Positions 1 through 7,623 of a stretch of 64,000 nucleotides of DNA are shown here, piece after piece. A model generated the notes under the pieces. It did no database searches. It was given only the letters and a program-made list of their open reading frames with translations, and had not been told where the DNA came from. The translations under genes were made by a program, and so were the position numbers. The DNA lies in the NCBI RefSeq assembly GCF_028752835.1, contig NZ_CP087952.1:2647041-2711040 (forward strand), given 5' to 3'. The DNA is from Desulfosarcina sp. BuS5 (GTDB taxonomy: Bacteria; Desulfobacterota; Desulfobacteria; Desulfobacterales; BuS5). How positions within the stretch are numbered: the first letter of the stretch is position 1; each line of letters opens with the position of its first letter.

Positions 1-478
1 GTTGAAGCTTTAAAAAACTTACCAGCCGCGTTACATCAGGCAAGTGGTCCTGTGCATCCGGTTCGGTAAGTTCCAGGTAAATCTTTTCCACCGGGGGTAT
101 AAAAAGCCCTTCTTCCTTTAATTGATTAAAATCAATCTTCCTGATGCGGGCTGTTTTTCTGGGTGTGCTCTGAAGATTCAGAACCCTGGCATCTATAGTC
201 GATTCTGTGGGAATCCTTATTACAAGATCGCTCCTGACTTTCGATTGACAGGCCAGCCGGTAACCATTTTCAATATCCTCCCGGCTCAGTTTTTCGGAAA
301 TCCCACCTTCAAGCTCTCCTTCTTCAAGAAGCACACGACACTTACCACAAAGACCTTCACCACCGCAGGAGGCGTTTATATGTACTCCGGCCTCCATGGC
401 AGCCCGAATAAGTTTTCGTCCATCAGAAACGATTATCTCTTTATTGTGAGGTAAAAATTTTACTTTAAAAGAGCTCAT
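1..478 (-). CDS. RACo-type 2Fe-2S ferredoxin/ASKHA protein, N-terminal part
   Basis: Reverse-strand translation from the ATG at 476-478 stays open to the window edge, so about 159 N-terminal residues are visible. Residues 35-65 hold a plant-type ferredoxin cysteine pattern (C-x5-C-x2-C, in CGGEGLCGKC, then a fourth Cys in YRLAC). In the family, this domain precedes a linker and a C-terminal ASKHA (DUF4445) ATPase that reductively reactivates corrinoid proteins of methyltransferase systems; that part would lie outside the window. It is the last visible gene of a minus-strand cluster of small metal-cofactor proteins. It could instead be a shorter ferredoxin, but the linker after the fourth Cys favours the RACo type. 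Confidence 0.75.
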   Translation of the reverse strand, partial: MSSFKVKFLPHNKEIIVSDGRKLIRAAMEAGVHINASCGGEGLCGKCRVLLEEGELEGGISEKLSREDIENGYRLACQSKVRSDLVIRIPTESTIDARVLNLQSTPRKTARIRKIDFNQLKEEGLFIPPVEKIYLELTEPDAQDHLPDVTRLVSFLKLQ

Positions 479-544
479 AAAGGATCTCTCTCTATTATTG
501 GTCTTTTAGGGTTAATCCGGGTTAGGTGTTTAGAACTGTTTTGA

Positions 545-889
545 TTAGTGGTAATCGTGAGTTCCCTGTATAACCTTAATGCCTGTCTTATTCTCCAGAA
601 TCTTGGCCATCTCATCGGCGTTTGAATAGGGACAGCCGGGTTTAGCATTTACAAGACAGGTGCTGAGATAAATTGCGTCGGCTTTTATATCGGCCATCTT
701 CATGGCCATTGCCACAGTCGGCACAAGCGCCCGTCCGGGACATTCACATTTTACAAAAGCGCTTACATTGGAAGGCTTTTCTATCTTGCCTTCCCCCAGT
801 GAGGCCGCCTTAAGACATCTCCATTCTCCCGGACAGCCATATCCGCTGTCCATATAGGCACCGCAACCTACAACTACTATATTGTCCAT
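545..889 (-). CDS. CGGC-domain putative metal-binding protein
   Basis: This 114-residue protein is rich in conserved cysteines: VGCGAY near the N-terminus, GYGCPGEWRC at about 17-26, CECPGRA at about 48-54, and a late Cys pair in STCLVNAKPGCPYS. This fits the CGGC domain, a small predicted metal-binding family common in anaerobes. The function is not established. It follows a NifX-like gene on the same strand, with a 105-bp palindromic repeat in the gap between them, so it was probably once part of the same transcription unit. Confidence 0.75.
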   Translation of the reverse strand: MDNIVVVGCGAYMDSGYGCPGEWRCLKAASLGEGKIEKPSNVSAFVKCECPGRALVPTVAMAMKMADIKADAIYLSTCLVNAKPGCPYSNADEMAKILENKTGIKVIQGTHDYH

Positions 890-908
890 ATCTTTCCTCC
901 CTTTAATT

Positions 909-1013
909 TATAGAGTTTAATATAAAGATTTTGGGTGCGTTATCGGTCGTCGGAGTATTATAATACGCCTTCCTCCCTCTGGCCTTCCCAAAATCATTAT
1001 CTTAAAATCTATA
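909..1013. repeat. Palindromic repeat A, copy 1 (105 bp)
   Basis: An imperfect inverted repeat with ends TATAGA and TCTATA. The arms TAAAGATTTTGGG and CCCAAAATC pair. Inside them, TGCGTTATCGG faces GGCCTT, and the centre is a GGAGTATTATAATACGCC hairpin. It matches the copies at 13244 and 56269 closely over the core, and both of those are also 105 bp. It sits between two genes of the metal-cofactor cluster. Confidence 0.85.
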
Positions 1014-1016
1014 GCT

Positions 1017-1349
1017 TTAATGATCGCAAAGATTATCGCCGCTAATCAAGGCATTATTCAGATAGCTCTTAACCAGTATTTCAGGGTCTTCTACCGGAGC
1101 GCCCACGATTACAGTTATATCCTGCTCAGTAAAAAGGGTCTGGGCTCTCTGACCCATTCCGCCTGCTATAATAACATTTGCGCCTTGTTCGTGAAGCCAC
1201 CTGGGCAGGACTCCGGGCTCGTGGGGCGGCGGCACAAGAATCTCCTTGGCTTTTATCTCTTCGCCTTCAACATCTATGAGAGCAAATTCCTGGCAATGCC
1301 CGAAATGGGCGGTTAATTTACCTCCAGCTAACGGTATAGCAAATTTCAT
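1017..1349 (-). CDS. NifX/NifB-C-terminal-like (dinitrogenase Fe-Mo cofactor biosynthesis fold) protein
   Basis: A 110-residue single-domain protein with the family hallmarks: MKFAIPLAGGKLTAHFGHC at the N-terminus (FGHC is the typical FGH/FGR turn) and NVIIAGGMGQRA at about 58-69. Proteins of this fold bind or carry iron-sulfur or Mo-containing cofactors. Outside nitrogen fixers they occur in clusters with Mrp ATPases and DUF134 genes in sulfate reducers. A second NifX-like gene lies at 1847-2392. No nitrogenase genes are visible here, so nitrogen fixation is not implied. Confidence 0.85.
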   Translation of the reverse strand: MKFAIPLAGGKLTAHFGHCQEFALIDVEGEEIKAKEILVPPPHEPGVLPRWLHEQGANVIIAGGMGQRAQTLFTEQDITVIVGAPVEDPEILVKSYLNNALISGDNLCDH

Positions 1350-1411
1350 TTTATTATTCTCCTGTTAAAAATTTAAATAGTTTTTTTTCTGACGGATTAT
1401 CTGGCCGGGCC

Positions 1412-1840
1412 TTACATTTTTACCAATTTCCCTTTAACACGTTGAATATTTTCACTTTTACAGGACGGACATCCCTTTGTCCTGCCTGTGCCGAAAGGTT
1501 CCTCCCATCCATGATCACAGGCGCAGCATATAAACTTGCGCGTTGCTTCAATAATATTATAATGTCCGCCTTCTACCTTAATGGCCTTACCGGTAATCAA
1601 CGCATCCGCGACTATTTTTCGCGCACGTTGCACAATTCTACCAAAGGTGGCCCTTGAAACACCCATTTCCCGTCCTGCATCCTCATGGGACAAACCGAGA
1701 AGATCCGCCAGCCTTATTGCTTCACGTTCATCAATGGTAAGGCTCACCTCCTCAAGATCAAAGATGGGAATACCCCTTGGTTTAAAATAGACAACATCAG
1801 GGTTAAATTTAACAATTCTATTTTTTTTTGGTCGCACCAT
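1412..1840 (-). CDS. DUF134 (UPF0251) putative DNA-binding protein with C-terminal zinc ribbon
   Basis: The 142-residue product has the DUF134 core (MVRPKKNRIV start, IDEREAIRLADL at about 37-48, then a sigma-factor-like helix-turn-helix around SHEDAGREMGVSRATFGRIV). Beyond the usual length it carries a C-terminal zinc ribbon, CCACDHGWE...CPSC, at about 104-128. It is likely a transcription factor for the surrounding metal-cofactor genes. A shorter paralogue without the ribbon is encoded divergently at 2925. It lies 6 bp downstream of the Gly-rich NifX-like gene, so the two are probably co-transcribed. Confidence 0.85.
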   Translation of the reverse strand: MVRPKKNRIVKFNPDVVYFKPRGIPIFDLEEVSLTIDEREAIRLADLLGLSHEDAGREMGVSRATFGRIVQRARKIVADALITGKAIKVEGGHYNIIEATRKFICCACDHGWEEPFGTGRTKGCPSCKSENIQRVKGKLVKM

Positions 1841-1846
1841 ATTTTC

Positions 1847-2392
1847 TCAACCGCGACGACCGCCGCCACCCATGCCTCTTCCTTTTCCGCTGCCACCTCC
1901 CATCCCTTTGCCTCCGCCGCCGCCCATTCCTCGACCGCCGCCGCCTATGCCTCTACCCATCCCACGGCCACCTCCCATACCGCCGCCGGCGGGCTGAGGT
2001 TTTCCTGAGCCTCCAATCTGGGCGACTCTGTCAAAGCCTGATTTTTCAGGCACAAACGCCTCCGGCTTTGAAATTGCAGTACCTTTAATATAATTCTGAA
2101 CCACATCTCTAACCGAACCGGACTGACCCGTAATTATCTCGATACCGCCTTGAACAAGGGCCTGGGCGGCCTTGGGCCCGCAATTACCTGTTAATACGGC
2201 TGTTATTCCTTGCGATGCTACAAGGCTTGCGGTTTGAATTCCGGCTCCGCTGGTCAAACTGGTAGTCTCATTCTTGATTGTTTCATAATTCATAGTCTCG
2301 GTTTCTACTATTAAAAAATATGCACTTCTGCCAAAACGGGGATCTATCTGGGAATCCAGATTATCTCCGGATGAACTGACTGCAACCTTCAT
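1847..2392 (-). CDS. NifX-like protein with long Gly/Met/Arg-rich tail
   Basis: Residues 1-115 form a NifX-like domain (MKVAVSSSGDNLDSQIDPRFGR, then a VLTGNCGPKAAQAL motif). Residues from about 130 to 181 are a low-complexity tail of GGGMGGGRGMG-type repeats with Lys and Arg. The tail is GC-rich and unlike the rest of the window. Similar tails occur on NifX-like proteins of anaerobes, but their role is unknown; metal handling or protein contact is a guess. The gene is 1 bp from the FmdB-like gene upstream, indicating one operon. Confidence 0.85.
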   Translation of the reverse strand: MKVAVSSSGDNLDSQIDPRFGRSAYFLIVETETMNYETIKNETTSLTSGAGIQTASLVASQGITAVLTGNCGPKAAQALVQGGIEIITGQSGSVRDVVQNYIKGTAISKPEAFVPEKSGFDRVAQIGGSGKPQPAGGGMGGGRGMGRGIGGGGRGMGGGGGKGMGGGSGKGRGMGGGGRRG

Positions 2393-2393
2393 T

Positions 2394-2654
2394 TTATACC
2401 TCCTGTTTATTCATACCACAACAACTCCCCGGCCCCGCGCATCCGGCTTCGGTGGGCGCCAATCCGCAGCATGTCGTGTCACCCGCGCCCGGAACCCTGT
2501 TTTTAGAAACACCGGACATGGAAGAATGTGCGGAGAGTAATTTTTTAAGATTTGCGCTGTCACAATGGCAGCAGCCTGGCGGGTTATCCGAATCGGTAAC
2601 CAGGATCTCGCTGACTTTTCCACAGTCCAGGCACAAATAGTCGAATAACGGCAT
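2394..2654 (-). CDS. FmdB-type zinc-ribbon protein
   Basis: An 86-residue protein. The N-terminal FmdB-like zinc ribbon, MPLFDYLCLDCGKVSE, followed by CCHCDSANLKKLLS, gives two CxxC pairs. The C-terminal part is Cys/Gly-rich (TTCCGLAP, GPGSCCGM) and may bind metal. It is the first gene of the minus-strand operon, preceded by a good promoter (2721-2749) and a 20-bp palindrome (2697-2716). The family role is unproven; a regulatory or chaperone function in metal-cofactor assembly is suggested by context only. Confidence 0.8.
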   Translation of the reverse strand: MPLFDYLCLDCGKVSEILVTDSDNPPGCCHCDSANLKKLLSAHSSMSGVSKNRVPGAGDTTCCGLAPTEAGCAGPGSCCGMNKQEV

Positions 2655-2696
2655 GACAATCCTCCTGATTTATTATAATAAAAAAGCTTAGGGATG

Positions 2697-2716
2697 TTAT
2701 GAGCATATACTCATAA
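2697..2716. promoter_or_regulatory. 20-bp palindromic operator for the metal-cofactor cluster
   Basis: TTATGAGCATATACTCATAA is a perfect inverted repeat with 7-bp arms. It lies immediately downstream of the -10 box of the minus-strand promoter, so a protein bound here should block transcription start. The DUF134 proteins encoded on both sides are the obvious candidate binders; that is an inference. Confidence 0.65.
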
Positions 2717-2720
2717 GGTC

Positions 2721-2749
2721 AAATTAAAACCTCAACCTTATATTGTCAA
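2721..2749 (-). promoter_or_regulatory. Sigma-70-type promoter of the fmdB-nifX-DUF134 operon
   Basis: On the minus strand, TTGACA (2744-2749) and TAATTT (2721-2726) are separated by 17 bp. The palindromic operator begins 4 bp downstream. Confidence 0.55.
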
Positions 2750-2828
2750 GTTTTTTTAAGCTAAAGCACATAAAGAGTGGTATAAAAAAACAGATCTATC
2801 CATATTGAGCATACGCCCGGAACAATAC

Positions 2829-2857
2829 TTGACAAATCAGACGCGTGCTGTTAATCT
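2829..2857 (+). promoter_or_regulatory. Candidate sigma-70 promoter of the divergent DUF134 gene
   Basis: TTGACA at 2829 and TAATCT at 2852 are spaced by 17 bp, about 70 bp upstream of the start codon at 2925. Confidence 0.45.
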
Positions 2858-2924
2858 GTAATCAATTGATCATTTATTAATTGGTCAATAACTGGTTGAA
2901 AAAAATAGACATTAAAAAAATTAT

Positions 2925-3248
2925 ATGCCGAGACCTAAAAAACCGAGATTCATATCAGGCTACCCTTCCATAAACGCTTTTGTGCCCAGGGGTATGCCTC
3001 AAACAGGCGAAACCACTCTTCCTGTAGAAGGGCTTGAAGCCTTACGATTAAGTGATTTTGAGTGTCTTGACCAGGAAACGGCCGCAAAGATAATGAATGT
3101 ATCGCGTCAAACATACGGGAGGATTTTAAATGAGGCCCGGTCAATAGTTTCCGGTGCGCTTGTTACCGGGAAGGCGCTTGTGATAAAAGGGGGAACATAT
3201 ACAATGCACCACGGAACGAAGCTTCGCAGACGAAGAGGAAGGAGGTGA
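2925..3248 (+). CDS. DUF134 (UPF0251) putative DNA-binding protein
   Basis: A 107-residue protein of the usual family length. It has an MPRPKKPRFI start, GLEALRLSDFECLDQETAAKIM at about 42-63, and a helix-turn-helix continuing through NVSRQTYGRILNEAR. The basic tail RRRRGRR probably contacts DNA. It is a paralogue of the 1412-1840 product but lacks the zinc ribbon. The stop overlaps the ribosome-binding region of the next small gene, so the two are likely co-transcribed. Confidence 0.85.
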   Translation: MPRPKKPRFISGYPSINAFVPRGMPQTGETTLPVEGLEALRLSDFECLDQETAAKIMNVSRQTYGRILNEARSIVSGALVTGKALVIKGGTYTMHHGTKLRRRRGRR

Positions 3249-3253
3249 ACATT

Positions 3254-3439
3254 ATGCCTAAAATAAATGGAACAGGCCCGCAGGGTCAGGGCCCAAAAAG
3301 CGGAGGCGGCCGGGGCGGCTGCTCCGGAGCAGGGAAATCTCCATCACCGCAAGGCGGGTGCAAAAAAGGATCAGGACAGGGCAAAGGACAGGGACGGTGT
3401 TCTAATAAGGGCTCCGGCCAAGGCAGTTGCAAAAGATAA
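3254..3439 (+). CDS. Small Gly/Cys/Lys-rich protein (DUF5320-like start)
   Basis: About 61 residues starting MPKINGTGPQGQGPKSGG, the hallmark opening of small Gly-rich proteins (DUF5320-type) that accompany NifX/DUF134 genes in anaerobes. The remainder is Gly/Ser/Lys with four cysteines. The ATG at 3254 is preferred over an earlier GTG because AAGGAGG lies at 3238-3244, a good spacing. The function is unknown; metal binding is plausible. Confidence 0.7.
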   Translation: MPKINGTGPQGQGPKSGGGRGGCSGAGKSPSPQGGCKKGSGQGKGQGRCSNKGSGQGSCKR

Positions 3440-3452
3440 ATTGAGAGCATTA

Positions 3453-4625
3453 ATGAACAACAATAAATGGGCATCCGAAAGAACCAAACGGATGCCCGCA
3501 AGCATGTTTAGTATAATGGATGCGGCCATTGATGAAGCCCGCCAAAAAAGACTGGAACTTATCGATCTCTCTATTGGATCGAGCGACCTGCCGGCGCCTG
3601 AAGCGGCCATGAAAGTTTTACGCCGGGCAACAAGGCTTTCCGAAACACACGGATACTGTCTCCATGCATGCACACAACCTCTGCGTAATGCGGCAACTGT
3701 TCAGTTAAATAAACGCTACAGCATAAACCTCGATCCTGAAAAAAATATAATTACCCTGATCGGCTCACAGGAAGGTTTTGGACACCTTTTATTTGCCGTG
3801 ACAGATCCTGGAGATCAGGTTTTAGCCCCGGATCCTGGGTACCCTTCTTATTTCGGCGCCACTTCCGTGGCCGGATTGAAACAGGTTGTTATGCCTCTGC
3901 TGGAAGAGAACATGTTTCTTCCGGATCTTACAGCAATTCCGTCTGAAACAGCAGAGAATGCCAGAGCAATGATTATCTCATACCCGAACAATCCCACTGC
4001 TGCAGTAGCTCCTGCCGCTTTTCTGCAGGAAGCTATAGATTTCTGTCTCTCTTACGACATCCTGCTGATTCACGATTTCCCCTATGTTGATATGGTTTAC
4101 GGTGATTACAAAGCGCCGTCGGTTCTTGCACAGCCTGGAGGAATCGATATTGCCGTAGAGTTATATTCATGTAGCAAGAGCTACCACATGGGAGGTTTCA
4201 GGATAGGCTGGGCCGCAGGTAATCAGGATGCTGTGCAAGCGCTGGCAAGGGTTAAGGGAGCTATAGATTTTAATCAGTACTTCGGAATTCAGCAGGCCGC
4301 TATTGCCGCCATAACTCAGCCCCGTGCCGCAACCCTCAAGGCCGCCGCTCTATTCGAAACCCGCCGGAATGTGCTGGTTGACACGCTCAACAAATCCGGC
4401 TGGCAGACATCCCTGCCCCAGGCAAGCATGTACGTCTGGACACGTCTCCCTTCAGGGCTGACCGATTCTTTTGATTTTACAGTAAACCTGGCCAAAGAGA
4501 CCGGAGTCTGTCTGGCCCCTGGAAGAGGGTTCGGAAAAAGGGGCGAAGGCTTTGTCCGATTTGCCCTTGTTCGGGAACCTGATGCCCTGGTGGAGGCTGT
4601 TAAAAAAATTTTTAACTTCCTATAG
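3453..4625 (+). CDS. Class I/II PLP-dependent aminotransferase (LL-diaminopimelate-aminotransferase-like)
   Basis: A 390-residue fold-type I aminotransferase. Visible features are the substrate-side loop IDLSIGSSDLPAP (about 31-43), SYPNNPTA in the cofactor pocket, and the Schiff-base lysine in SCSKSYHMGGFRIGW. The closest remembered groups are DapL and alanine/aspartate-type transaminases; the exact substrate cannot be read from the sequence. An earlier in-frame ATG exists inside the Gly-rich gene but gives an unrelated extension, so the start at 3453 is chosen. The TAG stop is formed by the first bases of a palindromic repeat (copy at 4621). Confidence 0.8.
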   Translation: MNNNKWASERTKRMPASMFSIMDAAIDEARQKRLELIDLSIGSSDLPAPEAAMKVLRRATRLSETHGYCLHACTQPLRNAATVQLNKRYSINLDPEKNIITLIGSQEGFGHLLFAVTDPGDQVLAPDPGYPSYFGATSVAGLKQVVMPLLEENMFLPDLTAIPSETAENARAMIISYPNNPTAAVAPAAFLQEAIDFCLSYDILLIHDFPYVDMVYGDYKAPSVLAQPGGIDIAVELYSCSKSYHMGGFRIGWAAGNQDAVQALARVKGAIDFNQYFGIQQAAIAAITQPRAATLKAAALFETRRNVLVDTLNKSGWQTSLPQASMYVWTRLPSGLTDSFDFTVNLAKETGVCLAPGRGFGKRGEGFVRFALVREPDALVEAVKKIFNFL

Positions 4626-4748
4626 ATTGTCAGATAACAATCTGATTTTAAAATTTGGCACAAGGCCAGAGGGGGTAGGGGTTCAAAATCTTGAACCCCT
4701 ACTCCGACGACCGATAATGCAGTGAAATTATTTATGTGGAAATCTATA
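4621..4748. repeat. Palindromic repeat A, variant with GTAGGGG core (128 bp)
   Basis: It has the same TATAGATTGTCAGATAA end and AAGGCCAG...ACGACCGATAATGCAGTG arms as the 105-bp copies. The centre, however, is the hairpin GTAGGGGTTC...GAACCCCTAC. A second 128-bp copy is at 56455. It overlaps the stop codon of the aminotransferase and ends 12 bp before the prsK start. Confidence 0.85.
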
Positions 4749-4760
4749 TAACTTCCCTTC

Positions 4761-6848
4761 ATGTTGATCCCCTTCTTCTATACACTGAATTTATTGCTAT
4801 TACTCTCAGGACTTTCAGGCATTCGCCTGGATAGTGGTGAGCGGCGCTTTTCCCTCGCGCTGGTTCAAACCCTGCTGATTTTGCCTCTGCTTGCCGGAGA
4901 ATATCTCTATCTTGCCTGTCACATGGAGACTCAGGCAGTTAAGGTAGTACTTTTTTCCGAAATCGTCTTTGCCCTTATATGGCTCTCCATGGCCCTGCGC
5001 TTCCGCGATGCAACGGTCGCAACCGTGCGTGCGTCACGGCTTAATTTCTTGCGTGAAATGCTTTTTGGGGCGGTGGTGACGGCAGCGGCCGGTTACTTCC
5101 TGGTCTACCGCTCTGTGGTCGAAATATCCGATTCAATACTGATTTTCCACATTTACAGCCCTGTCTATTTTTCGACGGCCTTTATCATGATGGCGGTTCT
5201 TTACGCTGCCTGGCGTCTTGAGCAGTTTTGGCGCGCCCTCAATGTTGCGCGACGCTGGGAGTACAAGTTCCTGATGGTCGCCAGCTACCTGGTCTGTGGA
5301 GCCCTGGCCTGGAGTGCCTCCTATCGTCTAACATGCCTGGCCATTGCTCCGAAACATTTTTTGCTGTTAGCGGCGCTTTTGCTTTTTGGCTGGATTTTGA
5401 TGTCCTATGCAGTGGCCCGTCACCGGCTGCTGAACCGCAAGATCTTTATTTCCAGAAAGGTGGTCTATTCCTTTGTTGTTCCTTCCCTTCTTGCCGCCTA
5501 TCTTTTAGGTTTCGGGATGGTCTCCCTGATTATGCGCACCTTCGGGCTTCAGATGTCCTTTGTCCTGAAGTGGCTGTTTGTTGCTCTGGGGTTTGTTGCT
5601 GCCGGTATTTTTGCCTTCTCCGGGAAAATACGCCGCCGGGTCCACTTTTTTATCAGCACCCACTTCTATATCAACAAATACGAATACCGGGATGAGTGGC
5701 TGGCCCTTTCGCAGCAGCTCCAGGGTGCCATGATCGAGGCCGATGTTGTTAATGCCCTGCGCCAGGTTCTGGCGAAGAGTCTTTATACCACTAAAATTTT
5801 TATCTGGTTTGGGGATTCGTCCCAAGGGTACAAATTGGTTTCTTCATCTAAAAAACCTGGAACCCGGACTAATAAAAAATGTATCACTTCAAATGATCCA
5901 CTGGTGCGATTTATCACAACCCATTCCCATTTTCACGTTAAAGAGAAAGAACCGGATCCGGAATGGCAAAAAGTCATGAAAAGCAAGAAGGCCTTCCTGA
6001 CCTCCCTGAATCTGATACTCATTGCTCCCATTTCTATCGGCAATCATCTTGTCGGGCTGATCGGTCTAGGGCCGGAGTTTACCGGCGGACAATACGGCTA
6101 TGATGATTTTGACCTGCTCACCGTCATTGGCAGCCAGACGGCCTCGGCCCTGCTGGCCGTACGCATGGCCGAGAAACTGGCTCACACCCGGGAGCAGCTG
6201 GCCTGGAACCAATTGTCAGCCTTCGTACTCCACGATATCAAAAATGCTGCCACCATGCTCTCCCTGGTGCGAGAAAACGCACCGGAGCATGTACATGAGC
6301 CTGAGTTCCAGCAGGACATGCTGGAAGTGTTGGACGACGCTTTAAGAAGAATGGGCCGTGTGGAGCAGCGCCTGGGGACATTGAAAGATGAGATCACACC
6401 GGTGCTGCAGAACCTTGAACTTGGCCAATTTTTACGGAATTGCCGCATCAGGCTGAAAAAAAAACTTTCATCAATGGAAATAACTGTTGAATGTAAAAGC
6501 GAAATGCAGGTAAATACCGATCCGGAGCTTCTCTTCTCCATCCTGGAAAATCTGCTGCTAAATGCTTTTGAGGCGCGGGGAGAAGGGACTGTTGCGCAGA
6601 TCAGTACCGGCAGTAATGATGACACCGGACAGGCGGTTGTGGTAATTATCGATAACGGCCCTGGAATCGCGGAAGAACTATTGCCCGATGCCCTGTTTGA
6701 ACCCTTTAAGACCGATAAGGACGGTGGCAGCGGTATTGGTCTTTGGCAGGTCAAAAGATTGGTTGCCGGGCTGGGGGGCAGTGTTTCGGCTGAAAACAGG
6801 CTGGAAGGTGGTGCACGGTTTGTGGTGAGACTTCCGTTATTTTTGTAG
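4761..6848 (+). CDS. prsK: PrsK-type membrane sensor histidine kinase (PEP-CTERM system)
   Basis: A 695-residue protein. Residues 1-290 form multiple membrane helices, followed by a GAF-like region at about 310-460. The phospho-acceptor region FVLHDIKNAATMLSLV is at about 491-506. The HATPase domain shows N (ENLLLNAFEA), G1 (IDNGPGIA) and G2 (GGSGIGLWQVKRL) boxes. This architecture is that of PrsK, the kinase that pairs with the sigma-54 activator PrsR; a prsR gene is at 10793. The start lies just after a palindromic repeat and has no clear Shine-Dalgarno, so it is provisional. Confidence 0.85.
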   Translation: MLIPFFYTLNLLLLLSGLSGIRLDSGERRFSLALVQTLLILPLLAGEYLYLACHMETQAVKVVLFSEIVFALIWLSMALRFRDATVATVRASRLNFLREMLFGAVVTAAAGYFLVYRSVVEISDSILIFHIYSPVYFSTAFIMMAVLYAAWRLEQFWRALNVARRWEYKFLMVASYLVCGALAWSASYRLTCLAIAPKHFLLLAALLLFGWILMSYAVARHRLLNRKIFISRKVVYSFVVPSLLAAYLLGFGMVSLIMRTFGLQMSFVLKWLFVALGFVAAGIFAFSGKIRRRVHFFISTHFYINKYEYRDEWLALSQQLQGAMIEADVVNALRQVLAKSLYTTKIFIWFGDSSQGYKLVSSSKKPGTRTNKKCITSNDPLVRFITTHSHFHVKEKEPDPEWQKVMKSKKAFLTSLNLILIAPISIGNHLVGLIGLGPEFTGGQYGYDDFDLLTVIGSQTASALLAVRMAEKLAHTREQLAWNQLSAFVLHDIKNAATMLSLVRENAPEHVHEPEFQQDMLEVLDDALRRMGRVEQRLGTLKDEITPVLQNLELGQFLRNCRIRLKKKLSSMEITVECKSEMQVNTDPELLFSILENLLLNAFEARGEGTVAQISTGSNDDTGQAVVVIIDNGPGIAEELLPDALFEPFKTDKDGGSGIGLWQVKRLVAGLGGSVSAENRLEGGARFVVRLPLFL

Positions 6849-6849
6849 G

Positions 6850-6867
6850 TGTCGGAACATTTTACAG
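6850..6867 (+). promoter_or_regulatory. TGTCGGAAYATTTTACAG motif, copy 1
   Basis: TGTCGGAACATTTTACAG begins 2 bp after the prsK stop. The same 18-mer with one change, also followed two bases later by TGGC, occurs at 7829. A PrsR-type regulator site is proposed because of the PEP-CTERM context. Confidence 0.4.
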
Positions 6868-6920
6868 GATGGCATGATTAGCCACAGACCCACACGGACG
6901 GACACAGACAAAATGCAATA

Positions 6921-6954
6921 AAAAAAATCCCCCGGTCAACACCGGAGGATTTTT
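6921..6954 (-). terminator. Rho-independent terminator of the PEP-CTERM gene
   Basis: The stem ATCCCCCGGT/ACCGGAGGAT has a 4-nt loop, followed on the minus strand by a run of T. The other strand also has a T tract, so it may act in both directions for the convergent prsK gene. Confidence 0.75.
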
Positions 6955-6995
6955 ATGAAACTATATCTGATTTTTATAATACTGTTAAAACCTGT

Positions 6996-7535
6996 TTAAC
7001 TTTTTTTGCTGAAACGCTTGCGGCTGTAGCCCACCAGACCGAGAAGTCCTACGCCCATGAGCAGGATTGTAGAGGGTTCTGGTACGGGGGCAACGCCGGG
7101 CTCTGTTCCTTCAGCGGTAAGTGTTGCGCTGTTGAAATAGAAATCACCAAATGTCGCAGTGAGAGTGGCATCAACGGTGCCAGTATTACTTAATGTCATT
7201 AGCGACGTAATCGTGAAACTAACATCACCTGTGTCAACTTCCCACGAGAAGGAATTTGTCCCGACATCAAGAGCCGCCCATTCCCAAAAGTCCCAGCCAC
7301 TATCATCTTGTAAGTTGAGTTCGACCGACGCAGATGTGACATCCTGTGTAACTGGATTAAAACCGTCATCGGTGATATCAAATGTCCACGAAACACTGTC
7401 ATTATAACCCCACAAGGAGCCCCTCATGTAAAGGTGACCTGCATCATATGTATCTGTATACGAAATAGCACTCGCAGTTCCCACCATCCCAAAAACCAAC
7501 ATCATGGCACACAAAAACATTAAAAACTTTTTCAT
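6996..7535 (-). CDS. PEP-CTERM sorting-signal surface protein
   Basis: A 179-residue secreted protein. The signal peptide is MKKFLMFLCAMMLVFGMVG up to ASA. The mature part is low in Cys and rich in aromatic and beta-forming residues. The C-terminal tripartite sorting signal is VPEPSTILLMGVGLLGLVGY followed by SRKRF. Such proteins are processed by exosortase and exported to the surface or exopolymer matrix; the exosortase gene is not in this window. AGGGAGG precedes the start, and a -24/-12 promoter lies about 73 bp upstream. Confidence 0.9.
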   Translation of the reverse strand: MKKFLMFLCAMMLVFGMVGTASAISYTDTYDAGHLYMRGSLWGYNDSVSWTFDITDDGFNPVTQDVTSASVELNLQDDSGWDFWEWAALDVGTNSFSWEVDTGDVSFTITSLMTLSNTGTVDATLTATFGDFYFNSATLTAEGTEPGVAPVPEPSTILLMGVGLLGLVGYSRKRFSKKS

Positions 7536-7607
7536 TTCTCTACCTCCCTAATTAAAAGATTAAAAAAATAATTATTAAACCCATTTGTTTCTTACTTAAG
7601 TTTATAT

Positions 7608-7623
7608 AGCAACTATTATGCCA
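7608..7623 (-). promoter_or_regulatory. Sigma-54 (-24/-12) promoter of the PEP-CTERM gene
   Basis: On the minus strand TGGCATAATAGTTGCT has the -24 GG and -12 GC with 10 bp between them, the exact RpoN arrangement. An inverted CACTT...AAGTG abuts the -24 element. rpoN itself is encoded at 29913 and the matching activator prsR at 10793. Confidence 0.75.

Noticed and set aside
1685-2088. Plus-strand Ala/Ser/Thr- and Arg-rich frames
   Set aside because: They are antisense to the Gly-rich tail of the NifX-like protein, whose biased codons keep other frames open.
1017-2392. Nitrogen fixation gene cluster
   Set aside because: NifX-like domains alone are common in non-fixing anaerobes; no nifHDK, nifE or nifN is present.
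4316-4762. Minus-strand 148-codon open frame spanning the aminotransferase end and repeat A
   Set aside because: Its N-terminal third is just repeat A read through and the rest is antisense to a clear aminotransferase; the same peptide pieces recur wherever repeat A occurs.
6850-6885. A -24/-12 promoter directly after the TGTCGG motif at 6850
   Set aside because: TGGCAT is present but no TTGC at the required spacing.
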